From an uncultured Muribaculum sp. (GTDB lineage Bacteria; Bacteroidota; Bacteroidia; Bacteroidales; Muribaculaceae), in contig CAJUTE010000007.1 in assembly GCA_910589555.1 (NCBI GenBank), positions 28,308 to 92,307 on the forward strand: 64,000 nt of DNA, given 5' to 3'. A program made the position numbers and the translations under genes. The notes below the pieces were generated by a model that was not told where the DNA came from, made no database searches, and saw nothing but the letters and a program-made list of their open reading frames with translations. Shown here piece by piece: positions 35,835 to 46,479 of the stretch (the stretch's first letter is position 1; each line of letters opens with the position of its first letter).

Positions 35835-36506
35835 ATGGCAATCATTAAACTTGAAGGTATTAACAAAATCTACCGCACTGACGAAATTGAAACTCTGGCT
35901 CTTGAAAATGTGAACATTGATATCGAAAAGGGCGAATTTGTGAGCATCATGGGACCCTCAGGATGCGGAAAGTCCACACTGCTTAATATAATCGGTCTGC
36001 TCGACGAGCCTACAAGCGGCACGGTGACCATCGACGGCACAACGCTTCAGAAAATGAGCGACAAGAAGCTCGCTGCATTCCGAAACGCCAAACTCGGATT
36101 CGTGTTCCAGAGTTTCCATCTCATCAATTCGCTCAATGTGATCGACAATGTTGAGCTGCCGTTGCTCTATCGTTCGATGAGTGCTGCCGAACGCAGCCGC
36201 CGTGCCAAGGAGGTGCTTGACCGCGTGGGATTGAGCCACCGTATGCGTCACATGCCGTCGCAGTTGTCGGGCGGACAGTGCCAGCGTGTGGCTATCGCCC
36301 GTGCCATCGTGGGAAATCCCGAGATAATCCTTGCCGACGAACCTACCGGTAACCTCGACTCAAAGATGGGTACGGAAGTGATGGAGCTGCTCCACACTCT
36401 CAACAAAGAGGATAACCGCACCATCGTCATGGTGACACATAATGAAGAACAGGCTAAATTGACCGACCGCATCATTCGTTTCTTTGACGGTCGTCAGGTA
36501 AAATAA
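35835..36506 (+). CDS. ABC transporter ATP-binding protein (MacB/LolD-like)
   Basis: 223 residues, the usual stand-alone ATPase length. Walker A GPSGCGKST (about 40-48), signature LSGGQCQRVAIARAI, Walker B IILADEPTGNLDSK and the H-loop VMVTHN are all intact. It is the only ATPase in the cluster and sits between two pairs of permeases, so it probably energises both. Confidence 0.95.
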   Translation: MAIIKLEGINKIYRTDEIETLALENVNIDIEKGEFVSIMGPSGCGKSTLLNIIGLLDEPTSGTVTIDGTTLQKMSDKKLAAFRNAKLGFVFQSFHLINSLNVIDNVELPLLYRSMSAAERSRRAKEVLDRVGLSHRMRHMPSQLSGGQCQRVAIARAIVGNPEIILADEPTGNLDSKMGTEVMELLHTLNKEDNRTIVMVTHNEEQAKLTDRIIRFFDGRQVK

Positions 36507-36512
36507 GCAACT

Positions 36513-37781
36513 ATGAGATACAATTATTTTAAACAGGCTTTAGCTTCAATCCGACAGCAGCCGGTGGTGAGTGTCGTTTCCATTATCGGAACGGCGCTTG
36601 CTATCCTGCTCATCATGGTGATCGTGATGATGGATGAAGTGAAAGTCTCGTCATTCTCGCCGGAAAGCAACCGTGACCGGTGGCTTGTATATAAGTACGG
36701 AAGCATATCCCATGATACTTGGGGCACGGAAGACAGTTCCAACGGTCCGCTTGGATTCAATACGGTGAAGCAGGTATTCTATCCCCTTGAAACCCCCGAA
36801 GCGGTCACTGCATTTGTGGTTCATCCTTCAGAAGCTGCGTTCTCGCTTCCCGGAGAGGGGAGTTTCGGTGCTGATCTTCGCGATGTCGACGACCGTTTCT
36901 GGAATGTGATGGACTTTACGTTCATTGCCGGAAAGCCGTTCACGCGAGCCGATTTCGAATCGGGCATTCCGGTGGTGGTCATCAGCGAGGAGCTTGCACG
37001 GAAACTCTATAAATCGGTCGATGTGGTGGGGCGTCAGTTGCTCATCAATCATGTGCCCTACAATGTGTGCGGGGTGGTTGAAGATGTGTCGGAGCTTGCC
37101 GATAAGGCATACGCCAAGGCATGGGTGCCATTTACCACCACCAATGTTGGCGATTTCTCCTGGTGTGACTACATGGGAGGCTTGAGCGTGATAATTCTTG
37201 CCGAAAATGCCGGTGATTTCGGAAAAATAAGAGATGAGCTTACGGAGAATTTCGCTAAATTCGGCGATGAGATAAAGCTCGGAGGATGGAATTTCATCCA
37301 GCGCGGGCGCCCCTACACTCAATATGTGGCGGCAAATACGCCGTGGGCTAATATGAATCCCGACATGGAGAGTGTGGAACGTGGCAAATTGATTGTGTTC
37401 TCCATCCTTCTCATTGTCCCGGCAATCAATCTCAGCAACATGACTCACAGCCGTCTGCGTCGTCGCAGGGAAGAGATTGGAGTGAGAAGGGCGTTTGGCG
37501 CGAAACGCGGCGCCATCATTACCGATATCTTCATTGAGAATCTGATCATAAGTCTCATTGCCGGAGTGCTTGGATTGGGGTTGAGTGTGATTTTCGCGTT
37601 GATCTGGAAAGAGGGACTTTTCGGATCGGGACGTGTGAATCTTGAGATATTGATTCATTGGTCCACATTTGGATGGGCGTTGTTGTTCTGCTTCCTGCTC
37701 AATCTGCTTAGCGCGGGTATGCCGGTGTGGAAAGCATCGCGTGTGAATGTGGTCAATGCCTTGAATAATAAAGTCAAATAA
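36513..37781 (+). CDS. FtsX/MacB-like ABC permease (third of four)
   Basis: 422 residues. An N-terminal helix (VVSVVSIIGTALAILLIMVIV), a periplasmic domain (about 50-290), then three helices with RRREEIGVRRAFGAKRGAII, the FtsX signature. It starts 6 bp after the ATPase gene. Confidence 0.9.
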   Translation: MRYNYFKQALASIRQQPVVSVVSIIGTALAILLIMVIVMMDEVKVSSFSPESNRDRWLVYKYGSISHDTWGTEDSSNGPLGFNTVKQVFYPLETPEAVTAFVVHPSEAAFSLPGEGSFGADLRDVDDRFWNVMDFTFIAGKPFTRADFESGIPVVVISEELARKLYKSVDVVGRQLLINHVPYNVCGVVEDVSELADKAYAKAWVPFTTTNVGDFSWCDYMGGLSVIILAENAGDFGKIRDELTENFAKFGDEIKLGGWNFIQRGRPYTQYVAANTPWANMNPDMESVERGKLIVFSILLIVPAINLSNMTHSRLRRRREEIGVRRAFGAKRGAIITDIFIENLIISLIAGVLGLGLSVIFALIWKEGLFGSGRVNLEILIHWSTFGWALLFCFLLNLLSAGMPVWKASRVNVVNALNNKVK

Positions 37782-37790
37782 TGTGCCGCG

Positions 37791-39041
37791 ATGAAACGTA
37801 AATTATTGAAACAGATATCCAACGAGTGGCAGAGTAATGTGTGGCTTGCCGTAGAATTGTTGATTGTCAGCGTGGTTATATGGTATATTGCCGACGAAGG
37901 GTATACGAGATTAGCCACCTACAATGAGCCGCGCGGTTTTGATACCGAACACTGCTATCTTCTTGGTTTTGACATGTTGAGTGAAAAAAGCCCTGATTAT
38001 GTTCCTTACGAATCAGAAGAAAAGAAGAATGATGATCTTGTGGCTCTTGTCAACCGGTTGAAGATTCGTCCGGAAATAGAGGCTGTGGGACTTGGTCAGA
38101 ATGCCTATCCTTACAATGGCAGCAACAGCGGGACCATCATGACAGTCGATACATTTTCCACCGGCGGCTACTGCCTTCGCCGTTATGTGAGTCCTGATTT
38201 TATCAAGGTGTTCAAGTATCGAGGCGCTAACGGTGAGACTCCTGAACAGCTTGCCGATATGCTTGCGAAGAATCCTCACTTGTTTCTTGCGTCCGACAAT
38301 ATGTTCCGCCATCAAGGGGTAGAGCATCTTGACCCTTTTGTGGGCAGGGAGTTTTCCAATTCGGCGAACCGCGACACTCTTGAGCTCGGAGCCGCGATTG
38401 AAGTGGTGAGATACAGCGATTTCTCGCAAGGGGTCAACTCGGTGTCAATGGTGTGGACTTATCCGGAAAAATACTATTATCACCTTAATGAACTTGTGGT
38501 CAGGGTCAAGGAGAATATGGATAAGGATTTTGCCGAAAATATAATGGCTGACTCTTGGAAAAGCCTTCGGGTGGGAAATTATTATATCTCGTCGGTAAAA
38601 TCATTTGACGACATACGTGACCAGTTCCAGCGGTCGAATTACAATGACACCCGCAACAATATAGTGGGGATTGTATTTCTGTTGTTGAACATATTTTTGG
38701 GTCTGCTCGGCACATTCTGGTTCCGCACTCAGCAGCGTGTGAGTGAGATTGCCATACGCAAAGTCAATGGTGCAACCTCGGGCGACGTGTTCCGCCGCAT
38801 GATAGGCGAGGGCGAGTTGCTGTTGCTGGTGGTTGTGCCGCTTGCCGCAGTGCTGGACTATGCGTTGACCTATTTCGAATTGAACTCAAATTATGGCGGA
38901 GCTTATTTTGAGCCTGTAAGGTTCACTGTGTGCGTGCTCATCTCATGGGGACTGATGGCGTTGATGGTGGCGCTCGGAATCGCGATTCCGGCATATAAGG
39001 CTATGAAGCTTCAGCCGGCACAGGCTCTTTCGGAAGAATAA
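37791..39041 (+). CDS. FtsX/MacB-like ABC permease (fourth of four)
   Basis: 416 residues. An N-terminal helix, periplasmic domain and three C-terminal helices, with RVSEIAIRKVNGATSGDVFRR as the FtsX motif and the tail KLQPAQALSEE. It starts 9 bp after permease three and probably pairs with it. Confidence 0.9.
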   Translation: MKRKLLKQISNEWQSNVWLAVELLIVSVVIWYIADEGYTRLATYNEPRGFDTEHCYLLGFDMLSEKSPDYVPYESEEKKNDDLVALVNRLKIRPEIEAVGLGQNAYPYNGSNSGTIMTVDTFSTGGYCLRRYVSPDFIKVFKYRGANGETPEQLADMLAKNPHLFLASDNMFRHQGVEHLDPFVGREFSNSANRDTLELGAAIEVVRYSDFSQGVNSVSMVWTYPEKYYYHLNELVVRVKENMDKDFAENIMADSWKSLRVGNYYISSVKSFDDIRDQFQRSNYNDTRNNIVGIVFLLLNIFLGLLGTFWFRTQQRVSEIAIRKVNGATSGDVFRRMIGEGELLLLVVVPLAAVLDYALTYFELNSNYGGAYFEPVRFTVCVLISWGLMALMVALGIAIPAYKAMKLQPAQALSEE

Positions 39042-39066
39042 ACACCCTCTAAAACTGAAGAAGATA

Positions 39067-40554
39067 ATGATGATGAATTATAAAGCAATTTTAGCGGTTC
39101 TCCTTGCATTCGCCGGTTTTTCGGCGAATGCTCAGGAGTCAAATACCCGACTCATAACCCTTGAAGAGGCGATAATCACGGCGAGAGTGCAGAGCGTGGA
39201 TGCCGCAGTGGCGCTTAACGAGTTGAAGACCTCCTATTGGAGCTATCGAACCTACCGTGCCGATCTTCTCCCTGAGATGAACTTTAACGCCACTCTCCCC
39301 AGCTATCGCAAAAGTTACAGCGCCTATCAGCAGGAGGATGGATCCTACACATTTGTGCGCAACAACAACTTGCAGATGAGCGGAGAGGTGTCGATCGATC
39401 AGAATATATGGCTCACCGGAGGTAAACTTTCGCTGAACACGTCGATCGACTTCCTGCGTCAGCTTGACGGGCATAAGTATAACCGGTTCATGTCGGTGCC
39501 GGTGGCACTTACGTTGAGTCAGCCAATATTTGGAGTGAACAGGATAAAATGGGACCGCAAGATCGAACCGGTGCGTTACGAAGAGGCTAAAGCGCGATTC
39601 CTGAGCGCTACCGAGGATGTGGCGATCTCCACAATCGACAATTTCTTTAATCTTTTGCTTGCCAAGGAGAATGTGAGCATAGCCCGTCAGAATCTTGAAA
39701 ATGCTGCCAAGCTATATGAGGTGGCGAAAGCTAAGCGCGCCATGGGGCAGATAAGCGAGAACGATCTGCTGCAACTTGAACTGAACAAGCTCAACGCCCA
39801 GTCATCTATGACCAATTGCGAGAGCGATTACCAGGCGGCTATGTTTAAGCTGCGTTCATTCCTGGATCTTGACGAGTCGGTGAATCTTGAGCCTGTGGTG
39901 CCCGAGGATATTCCCGAGACTCTGATCACTTATGGCGATGTGATCGAGAAAGCCCATGCCAACAATTATTTCACTAAGAACATACGCCGCCGCCAGCTTG
40001 AGGCTGAATATTCGGTGGCAAAGGCTAAAGGCAACCGTCGGGAGATAACCATGTTTGCCCAGATCGGTTATACCGGAACCGCCGATGAATTCCGTTCGGC
40101 TTACGATAAGCTGAAAGATAATCAGGTTCTGGAAATAGGCTTCAAAATACCCATCCTTGACTGGGGTAAACGCCGTGGAGCCGTGAAGGTAGCCGAGAGC
40201 AATCGCGATGTTGTGAAAAGCCGCCTGAGAAAGGAACAAATGGACTTTGACCAGGATCTGTTTGTGCTTGTCGAGCGCTTCAACAATCAGCAGCGCCAAC
40301 TTGAAATATCGCTTCGTGCCGACACCATCGCACAGAAACGCTACGACACCAATGTGGAGACATTCATGATAGGAAAAATCTCGACTCTCGATCTCAATGA
40401 CTCACAGGTGAGCAAGGATGAGTCGCGTCAGGCTTATATCAATCAGCTTTACCGATACTGGTACTATTATTATCAGCTCCGTAGCCTCACATTGTGGGAT
40501 TTTAGCCGCAATACCGGAATAGAGGCGGATATTGAGAAGATTGTGATGCGTTAA
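39067..40554 (+). CDS. TolC family outer-membrane channel
   Basis: 495 residues with a signal peptide to about residue 22 (SANA-Q). The two OEP repeats are visible as coiled coils (ENVSIARQNLENAAKLYEVA and NNQQRQLEISLRADTIAQKR) with LGIPILDWG-like FKIPILDWGKRRGAVK between. It provides the outer-membrane exit for the adaptor and permeases. Last of the export genes, 28 bp before the regulator. Confidence 0.92.
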   Translation: MMMNYKAILAVLLAFAGFSANAQESNTRLITLEEAIITARVQSVDAAVALNELKTSYWSYRTYRADLLPEMNFNATLPSYRKSYSAYQQEDGSYTFVRNNNLQMSGEVSIDQNIWLTGGKLSLNTSIDFLRQLDGHKYNRFMSVPVALTLSQPIFGVNRIKWDRKIEPVRYEEAKARFLSATEDVAISTIDNFFNLLLAKENVSIARQNLENAAKLYEVAKAKRAMGQISENDLLQLELNKLNAQSSMTNCESDYQAAMFKLRSFLDLDESVNLEPVVPEDIPETLITYGDVIEKAHANNYFTKNIRRRQLEAEYSVAKAKGNRREITMFAQIGYTGTADEFRSAYDKLKDNQVLEIGFKIPILDWGKRRGAVKVAESNRDVVKSRLRKEQMDFDQDLFVLVERFNNQQRQLEISLRADTIAQKRYDTNVETFMIGKISTLDLNDSQVSKDESRQAYINQLYRYWYYYYQLRSLTLWDFSRNTGIEADIEKIVMR

Positions 40555-40569
40555 AAATATAATTTTTTA

Positions 40570-40577
40570 TAAATTTG
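40570..40577 (+). promoter_or_regulatory. -7 promoter box, apparently leaderless, for the response regulator
   Basis: TAAATTTG followed by exactly 5 nt and the ATG at 40583, giving the regulator a promoter apart from the export operon. Confidence 0.55.
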
Positions 40578-40582
40578 CGCTT

Positions 40583-41911
40583 ATGATACTTGTTGTAGAT
40601 GATGATAATGCCGTGAGGCTGTCGCTGAAACTCCTGCTTGGGAGAAACGGATATGAAGCCGCTTTGGCTTCATGTCCTGATGAGGCGATGGAGATTGTGC
40701 GTGGTACGCGTCCCGATCTGGTGTTGCTCGACATGAATTTTTCAAGAGCCACGTCGGGCGATGAGGGTTTGACGCTTCTTAAGCAGATCAAGATCTTCCA
40801 CCCCGATGTGCCTGTTATATTGATGACGGCTTGGGGCAGTATCCCTCTCGCGGTGAAGGGCATCCATGCCGGAGCATTTGATTTCATCACCAAGCCGTGG
40901 GACAATAAGATGCTGCTTCACCGCATCTCTACAGCTCTTGAATTGAATCAGGAGAGTGTGGCGGCTGAATCCGGTTTCGACCGCTCGTTCATAATAGGCA
41001 AGTCGCCGGCATTGCTCAATGTGCTTGACACTATCGAGCGTATAGCGAATACCGATGCCTCGGTATTGATCATGGGTGAGAACGGCACCGGCAAGGAACT
41101 TATAGCTGAAGCTATTCACCGCAATAGCCGCCGGCGCGCTCATCAGATGGTGAAGGTCAATCTCGGCGGTATATCGAGGTCGCTGTTTGAGAGCGAGATG
41201 TTTGGGCACAAGAAAGGCGCCTTTACCGGAGCTGTGGCTGATCGCGAGGGGCGGTTTGCCGTTGCCGACAAGGGCACCGTTTTCCTTGATGAAATCGGTG
41301 AGCTGGATCTTAACAGTCAGGTCAAGTTGCTCAGGGTGCTTCAGGAACAGACATTTGAAATGCTTGGCGACAGCACTCCGCGCAAAGTGGACGTGAGAGT
41401 GATATGTGCCACCAATGCCAACCTTGCCAAGATGGTGGCTGAGCGCACATTCCGTGAGGACTTGTTCTACCGCATCAATCTCATCACGGTGGTGCTCCCG
41501 CCGCTTCGTGAGCGCGTGGATGATATTCCTCTTCTCGTCGATCATCTGATATCGCAATTTTGCGCGAATCAGGACAGGATGAAGCCCGAGGTGTCGGAAG
41601 AGGCTATGGAGTATCTGAAGACACTGCCTTATCCTGGAAATATAAGGGAATTGAAAAACCTTGTCTCCCGCACACTGCTTGTCACCGACAAGCCGCGTCT
41701 CACCGACATGGATTTCAAAAGCCAGTATGTAGAGACGCCCACTTCGGGGAATATCATTTCAAGCGACAAAAAGCTGAATGATGTCGAGCGATCCTCTATT
41801 GAGTCGGCATTGAGCAAGTCGGGCGGCAATGTGTCGAGAGCCGCGGCATTGCTTGGCATCAGCCGGCAGTCGCTTTATAGGCGAATGGAAAAATATAGGA
41901 TAACCTTATAA
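40583..41911 (+). CDS. Sigma-54-dependent response regulator (NtrC family)
   Basis: 442 residues. A receiver domain with DDD at 6-8 and the phosphoacceptor Asp 50 (LVLLDMNF), a sigma-54 AAA+ domain with Walker A GENGTGKE, the sigma-54 contact loop GAFTGA, Walker B VFLDEIGELDL and the arginine-finger region, then a Fis-type helix-turn-helix (VSRAAALLGISRQSLYRRM). It activates sigma-54 promoters; the one at 31823 is the evident candidate. It is 14 bp before its kinase. Confidence 0.95.
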   Translation: MILVVDDDNAVRLSLKLLLGRNGYEAALASCPDEAMEIVRGTRPDLVLLDMNFSRATSGDEGLTLLKQIKIFHPDVPVILMTAWGSIPLAVKGIHAGAFDFITKPWDNKMLLHRISTALELNQESVAAESGFDRSFIIGKSPALLNVLDTIERIANTDASVLIMGENGTGKELIAEAIHRNSRRRAHQMVKVNLGGISRSLFESEMFGHKKGAFTGAVADREGRFAVADKGTVFLDEIGELDLNSQVKLLRVLQEQTFEMLGDSTPRKVDVRVICATNANLAKMVAERTFREDLFYRINLITVVLPPLRERVDDIPLLVDHLISQFCANQDRMKPEVSEEAMEYLKTLPYPGNIRELKNLVSRTLLVTDKPRLTDMDFKSQYVETPTSGNIISSDKKLNDVERSSIESALSKSGGNVSRAAALLGISRQSLYRRMEKYRITL

Positions 41912-41925
41912 AAGTAGCCTGAGTC

Positions 41926-43224
41926 ATGAGAGTGTTGTGGGTTTTTCTGTTGATGACAGTGTGTATTCTTGCAGCGGCGGTTGCCGTGAGCTATCTTGAT
42001 TTTCCGGAATATGGCTGGAGTTTTTATCTGCTTGCCGGAGCGTTGGGCTTGAATATACTGTTGCTTATTCCGCTTTATAGAATGACAGTGAAGCCCATGA
42101 GATCGCTCGCCAACGGCGTGGACTTGTTGCGTGGACAGGATTTCAGCAGCCGCCTCTCGCGGGTTGGACAATATGAAGCCGACAGGATTGTGGATATGTT
42201 CAACGGCATGATGAGCGCCCTCAAGGAGGAACGCTTGCACGTGAGGGAGCAGAATCATTTTCTTGACCTGTTGATAGGGGAGTCGCCTATGGGCATACTT
42301 ATCCTCGATGATGACGGGAAAATAGCTACGGCAAATAATGCAGCTGCCAATTTCCTGGGTTACGATTCCAGGGAAAATCTCAGTGGGAAGAGCTTGAACG
42401 AGTGTCGCTCTCAGTTGGGCAGTGTGCTGTCGAGGCTTGAGAATGACGAGACTTTGACCGTGAGGTTGAACACATCGATGATATACCGCTGTTCACGTCT
42501 TTCCTTTATGGACAAAGGCTATCGTCATCCGTTCATATTGATTGAACGCCTCACGGAAGAGGTGATGAAAGCTGAAAAGAAATCCTACGAGAAAGTGATA
42601 AGAGTGATAGCTCATGAGGTGAACAACACTATGGGTGGCATACGCTCCGTGATCGACACTGTGGGCGATGTGATGGAGGAGGAAGGTGTTGACCCGGCAA
42701 TGACCGAGGCGCTTGATGTGTGCCGGCAGCGATGTGCGTCGCTCAGTGGCTTCATTACCAATTTCGCTAATGTCGTGAAGATTCCCGACGCCAATCTCAG
42801 TCATGCCGACCTTAACAATGTGGTGTCGTCCTGCCGAGTGCTTCTGGAGAGTATGTGTGTCAAGCATGACATACGGTTCTCGATGGAGCTTTCCGAAATG
42901 CCTATTGACGTTGAGGTTGATTCAGTGCTGTTTGAGCAGGTGCTTATAAACATAGTGAAGAATGCTGTGGAGAGTGTGGGTGCCGATGGAGAGGTGTCGG
43001 TGACTACTTGTGCCGTGCCCCCGTCGGTGGTGATTGCCGACAATGGTCCCGGTATTTCAGCCGAAGCGGCTGAAAAATTGTTCAGTCCGTTCTTCTCAAC
43101 CAAGAGCAACGGTCAGGGGATAGGCTTGATGTTTATCAGCGAGGTGCTCCATAAGCACGGATGCCGCTTTTCATTGGAAACCTGTGATGACGGAATCACC
43201 TGTTTTTCCATATTTTTTAAGTAA
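41926..43224 (+). CDS. Sensor histidine kinase (NtrY/AtoS-like)
   Basis: 432 residues. Two N-terminal helices (about 4-22 and 33-52) with little between them, a HAMP-like segment, a PAS domain (about 105-205) and a kinase core with His 230 (IAHEVNNTMGGIRS), N box IVKNAVESVGADG and G box DNGPGIS, GIGLMF. The lack of a periplasmic domain suggests the signal is sensed in the membrane or cytoplasm. Partner of the adjacent regulator. Confidence 0.93.
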   Translation: MRVLWVFLLMTVCILAAAVAVSYLDFPEYGWSFYLLAGALGLNILLLIPLYRMTVKPMRSLANGVDLLRGQDFSSRLSRVGQYEADRIVDMFNGMMSALKEERLHVREQNHFLDLLIGESPMGILILDDDGKIATANNAAANFLGYDSRENLSGKSLNECRSQLGSVLSRLENDETLTVRLNTSMIYRCSRLSFMDKGYRHPFILIERLTEEVMKAEKKSYEKVIRVIAHEVNNTMGGIRSVIDTVGDVMEEEGVDPAMTEALDVCRQRCASLSGFITNFANVVKIPDANLSHADLNNVVSSCRVLLESMCVKHDIRFSMELSEMPIDVEVDSVLFEQVLINIVKNAVESVGADGEVSVTTCAVPPSVVIADNGPGISAEAAEKLFSPFFSTKSNGQGIGLMFISEVLHKHGCRFSLETCDDGITCFSIFFK

Positions 43225-43308
43225 AAAGTCAGGGTTGTTTCAACCATTATGCATTTAATGTTGTTAAGCATATTGTAAGATATTTTCAACATTAAAAATA
43301 AAATTAAA

Positions 43309-43827
43309 ATGAAAAAATTTTTAGTAGGATTGCTGACAGCTGTTGGATTATTCTCAGCATCACAGGCTCATGCATTTGATTTGACTGCAAGTTACGGTGG
43401 ATACACTCAGATGGACGCTATGGACTGCCACGATGGCGGTGGTGATGTAAACACTGCATGGGGTGCCGTCAACTTTGGCGCTAACTTCAATGTGGCTCCT
43501 GGATTCACTATCGGTCCGTCATATTCATTCTCAAGCACATCACGCAAGCATTTTTCTGAGAATAAGTTCTATTACCACGTACTTATGCTGAATGGTAAGT
43601 ATAATTACTATCGTAACAGCATTGTTACTCTGTATGGTCACGTGGGTATCGGTTCGGTGATCACTCATCAAACCTACGAAGGTGATTCTAAGAATAAGGG
43701 CTATTTTGCTTTCCAGATCTCACCAATCGGAGCTTATGTAGGAATCACTCCGCAGATCGCTCTCTTCGGCGAAGCCGGTTTCGGAGCTCAGGGTCTCCTT
43801 CAGGTAGGTGTCAAAATCAATCTGTAG
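43309..43827 (+). CDS. Small outer-membrane beta-barrel protein
   Basis: 172 residues with a signal peptide (cleavage after about 22, SQAHA). Eight or so amphipathic strands (for example FTIGPSYSFSSTS and IVTLYGHVGIGSV) and the terminal residues QVGVKINL fit an OmpA/OmpX-like barrel. Role unknown. It stands alone, ended by a strong terminator. Confidence 0.75.
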   Translation: MKKFLVGLLTAVGLFSASQAHAFDLTASYGGYTQMDAMDCHDGGGDVNTAWGAVNFGANFNVAPGFTIGPSYSFSSTSRKHFSENKFYYHVLMLNGKYNYYRNSIVTLYGHVGIGSVITHQTYEGDSKNKGYFAFQISPIGAYVGITPQIALFGEAGFGAQGLLQVGVKINL

Positions 43828-43876
43828 TATACTGTTTATCAATATAACGGCTTATAAAGTCGGTAATGACACAACG

Positions 43877-43914
43877 AATATAGGCTGCCTGACGATTGTC
43901 GGGCAGCCTATATT
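43877..43914. terminator. Bidirectional terminator between the barrel gene and lon
   Basis: A 17-bp stem (43877-43893 with 43898-43914, one G-T pair) with a 4-nt loop and A/T-rich flanks. It separates convergent genes. Confidence 0.85.
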
Positions 43915-43941
43915 ATGTTTGTTTCTGAGATTATAATTCCG

Positions 43942-46359
43942 TTACAAGCTTCCTTCGGTTTCGTCAAGAAGGGCTATGTTGAGCACTTCCATCACTGTGG
44001 TGACATAGTGGAAGGTCAATCCTTGAACATAGATCGCATCGATTTCGGCGATATCTTTTCTATTGTCGCCCGACAAAACTATGTCGGTGATGCCGGCACG
44101 TTTTGCCGCAAGGATTTTTTCTTTTATGCCACCCACCGGCAGTACTTTCCCTCGAAGGGTGATTTCCCCTGTCATGGCGAGGCACGGACGTATTTTGCGT
44201 CGTGTGAATGCCGATGCGATTGATGTAGCCATGGTAATTCCTGCTGATGGACCATCTTTTGGAATGGCTCCCTCCGGAACATGGATATGCAGCTGGTATT
44301 TTTCAAACAGTTCATCGTCAATCCCTATCTCGGCTGAATGGCTCTTTATGTATTGGAGGGCGATTGTAGCCGACTCTTTCATCACATTGCCGAGATTTCC
44401 GGTGAGAGTCAGTTTTTCACCTTTGGTTTTAGCCAATGATGATTCGATGAACAGAATCTCGCCGCCCACGGCAGTCCATGCAAGTCCTGTCACCACACCG
44501 GCAAATTGATTGCCTTCGTAGCGGTCCTTGTTGTATTTTTCCACTCCTAAGAGATCGTGGAGATGCTTGGGCTGGATTTTTGCCGGCACCTTTTTGCCTT
44601 GCATACGTGCAAGAATCACTTTACGCACTATCTTGGAAATGGTCTTTTCCAATTGGCGTACTCCACTTTCGGAAGTGTATTTTTCGACAATGTCCACCAA
44701 GGCTTCATCGGTGATATTGACATCCTTAGGCTTGAGATTGTGCTCTTTTATGACACGCGGGAGCAGGTGACGCTTGGCGATTTCCACTTTCTCTTCCAGC
44801 AGATAGCCTGAGAGGTCGATGATCTCCATACGGTCAAGCAGCGGTTGCGACAGTGTGGACAGTGTATTGGCGGTGGCGATGAAGAGCACTTTCGACAAGT
44901 CATAGTCCACATCGACATAGTTGTCATGGAAATGGCAATTTTGTTCCGGATCAAGCACTTCGAGAAGCGCCGCTGAGGGATCGCCCTTGAAGTCGGCTCC
45001 GATTTTATCTATTTCATCAAGCAGCAGCACGGGATTGGAATCACCCGCACGCTTTATGGCATCAATGATGCGTCCCGGCATCGCTCCGATGTAGGTGCGG
45101 CGGTGTCCGCGTATCTCCGCTTCGTCATGCAAGCCACCGAGCGATACACGCTGATAGGAGCGTCCCAAAGCGGCTGCGATAGACTGTCCCAATGATGTTT
45201 TGCCGACTCCGGGAGGTCCTACGAAGCATAGGATAGGCGCTTTGCCACCGGGGTTATTGAGGAGTACTGCAATCTGCTCGAGAATGCGCTCTTTCACCTT
45301 CGGAAGTCCGAAATGGTCTTTATCGAGCTGTTCAGTAGCGATTGCTATATCCTCGTTTAGGACTGAATATTTTTCCCACGGAAGGTCGAGCAGAGTTTCA
45401 AGATATGAGTATTGTACGGCATAATCGGGGCTTTGTGGATTCAGTCTGCCAAGTTTGTCAAGCTCTTTGGCGAAGGCTTTGGCTGCGGCTTCGCTGAACT
45501 TTACATTTTCGGCACGTTTTCTCAGTGCGTCCTGGTCATCGTCATTGTCGCCGTATAGTTCCTGCCTGATAGCTTCCATCTGCTGCTGGAGGAATGCCTG
45601 TCGCTGGTTCTGGTCAAAATGGGCACGAGCGTCAGACTGGATTTTGTGAGTGACGCGAAACATACTCTCCTGTTCGGTGAGTGCAGCGAGGAGTTTCTTG
45701 GCTCTCTCTTTTATGCTCTCTTCTTCGAGGAACAGCATTTTTTGCTCGGAGCTGAATGGCGACTGGCTGCACAGCATATTGATCAAGCCGATTTTGTCGG
45801 GATGATTCTTTATGTTGTGGGCAAATTCGTCAGGACCGTCCATTTCGGCGATCAATTTGAGTGAAAGATCCTTTATGGCATCGAAAAGGGCGGCAAAAGT
45901 CTTGTCGCCGGAACGCGGTTTCTGATCCTTCACCCTGATCACTTTAAGACGCAAGAAATCATTGCTGTCCACTTGCTCGGGTTGCAGTGCGTCAATCATG
46001 ATTTTCTCTCTGCCTTTCACGAGAGCCGTGTGCTGTCCGTCGGGAAGTTCAAATACCTTTATCACATCGGCGACCACACCGTAAGGATACAAGTCGTTGA
46101 TGCCCGGATTTTCAATATCGGCATTTCGTTGGCATATCACTCCGATGGGTGTCTGGGTGTCAGCCGCCATCTTGGCGAGTTTGAGTGATGATGCTCTGAC
46201 TAAAATGAGCGGGGTGGTGACTCCCGGAAAGAGCACAAGATTATGGGTGGGGAGAATGGGCAGCGCGTCATAATCGGGCTTGGTCATCTCTCCATTGATG
46301 TTTATTTCAATCTGATTGAGTGCGATAAATCGCGGTTGATCTTCTTCAGTATGATTCAT
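43942..46359 (-). CDS. lon: ATP-dependent protease Lon
   Basis: 805 residues. N-terminal substrate-binding domain ([20 protein letters not shown]), AAA+ domain with Walker [10 protein letters not shown] and Walker [10 protein letters not shown], then the protease domain with the Ser of [14 protein letters not shown] and the Lys of [17 protein letters not shown]. It degrades misfolded and regulatory proteins in the cytoplasm. No CIRCE- or heat-shock-type site was recognised upstream. Confidence 0.97.
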   Translation of the reverse strand: MNHTEEDQPRFIALNQIEININGEMTKPDYDALPILPTHNLVLFPGVTTPLILVRASSLKLAKMAADTQTPIGVICQRNADIENPGINDLYPYGVVADVIKVFELPDGQHTALVKGREKIMIDALQPEQVDSNDFLRLKVIRVKDQKPRSGDKTFAALFDAIKDLSLKLIAEMDGPDEFAHNIKNHPDKIGLINMLCSQSPFSSEQKMLFLEEESIKERAKKLLAALTEQESMFRVTHKIQSDARAHFDQNQRQAFLQQQMEAIRQELYGDNDDDQDALRKRAENVKFSEAAAKAFAKELDKLGRLNPQSPDYAVQYSYLETLLDLPWEKYSVLNEDIAIATEQLDKDHFGLPKVKERILEQIAVLLNNPGGKAPILCFVGPPGVGKTSLGQSIAAALGRSYQRVSLGGLHDEAEIRGHRRTYIGAMPGRIIDAIKRAGDSNPVLLLDEIDKIGADFKGDPSAALLEVLDPEQNCHFHDNYVDVDYDLSKVLFIATANTLSTLSQPLLDRMEIIDLSGYLLEEKVEIAKRHLLPRVIKEHNLKPKDVNITDEALVDIVEKYTSESGVRQLEKTISKIVRKVILARMQGKKVPAKIQPKHLHDLLGVEKYNKDRYEGNQFAGVVTGLAWTAVGGEILFIESSLAKTKGEKLTLTGNLGNVMKESATIALQYIKSHSAEIGIDDELFEKYQLHIHVPEGAIPKDGPSAGITMATSIASAFTRRKIRPCLAMTGEITLRGKVLPVGGIKEKILAAKRAGITDIVLSGDNRKDIAEIDAIYVQGLTFHYVTTVMEVLNIALLDETEGSL

Positions 46360-46479
46360 CTGCTAATGATATGATATTGTCATTGAACGAAATTCACATA
46401 GCAAATTGCGTGCCAATTTTCTCAAAAATATAAAGATGTTGAGAAATTGGCACGTAAAATGGAATCGTTTCTATGGATG

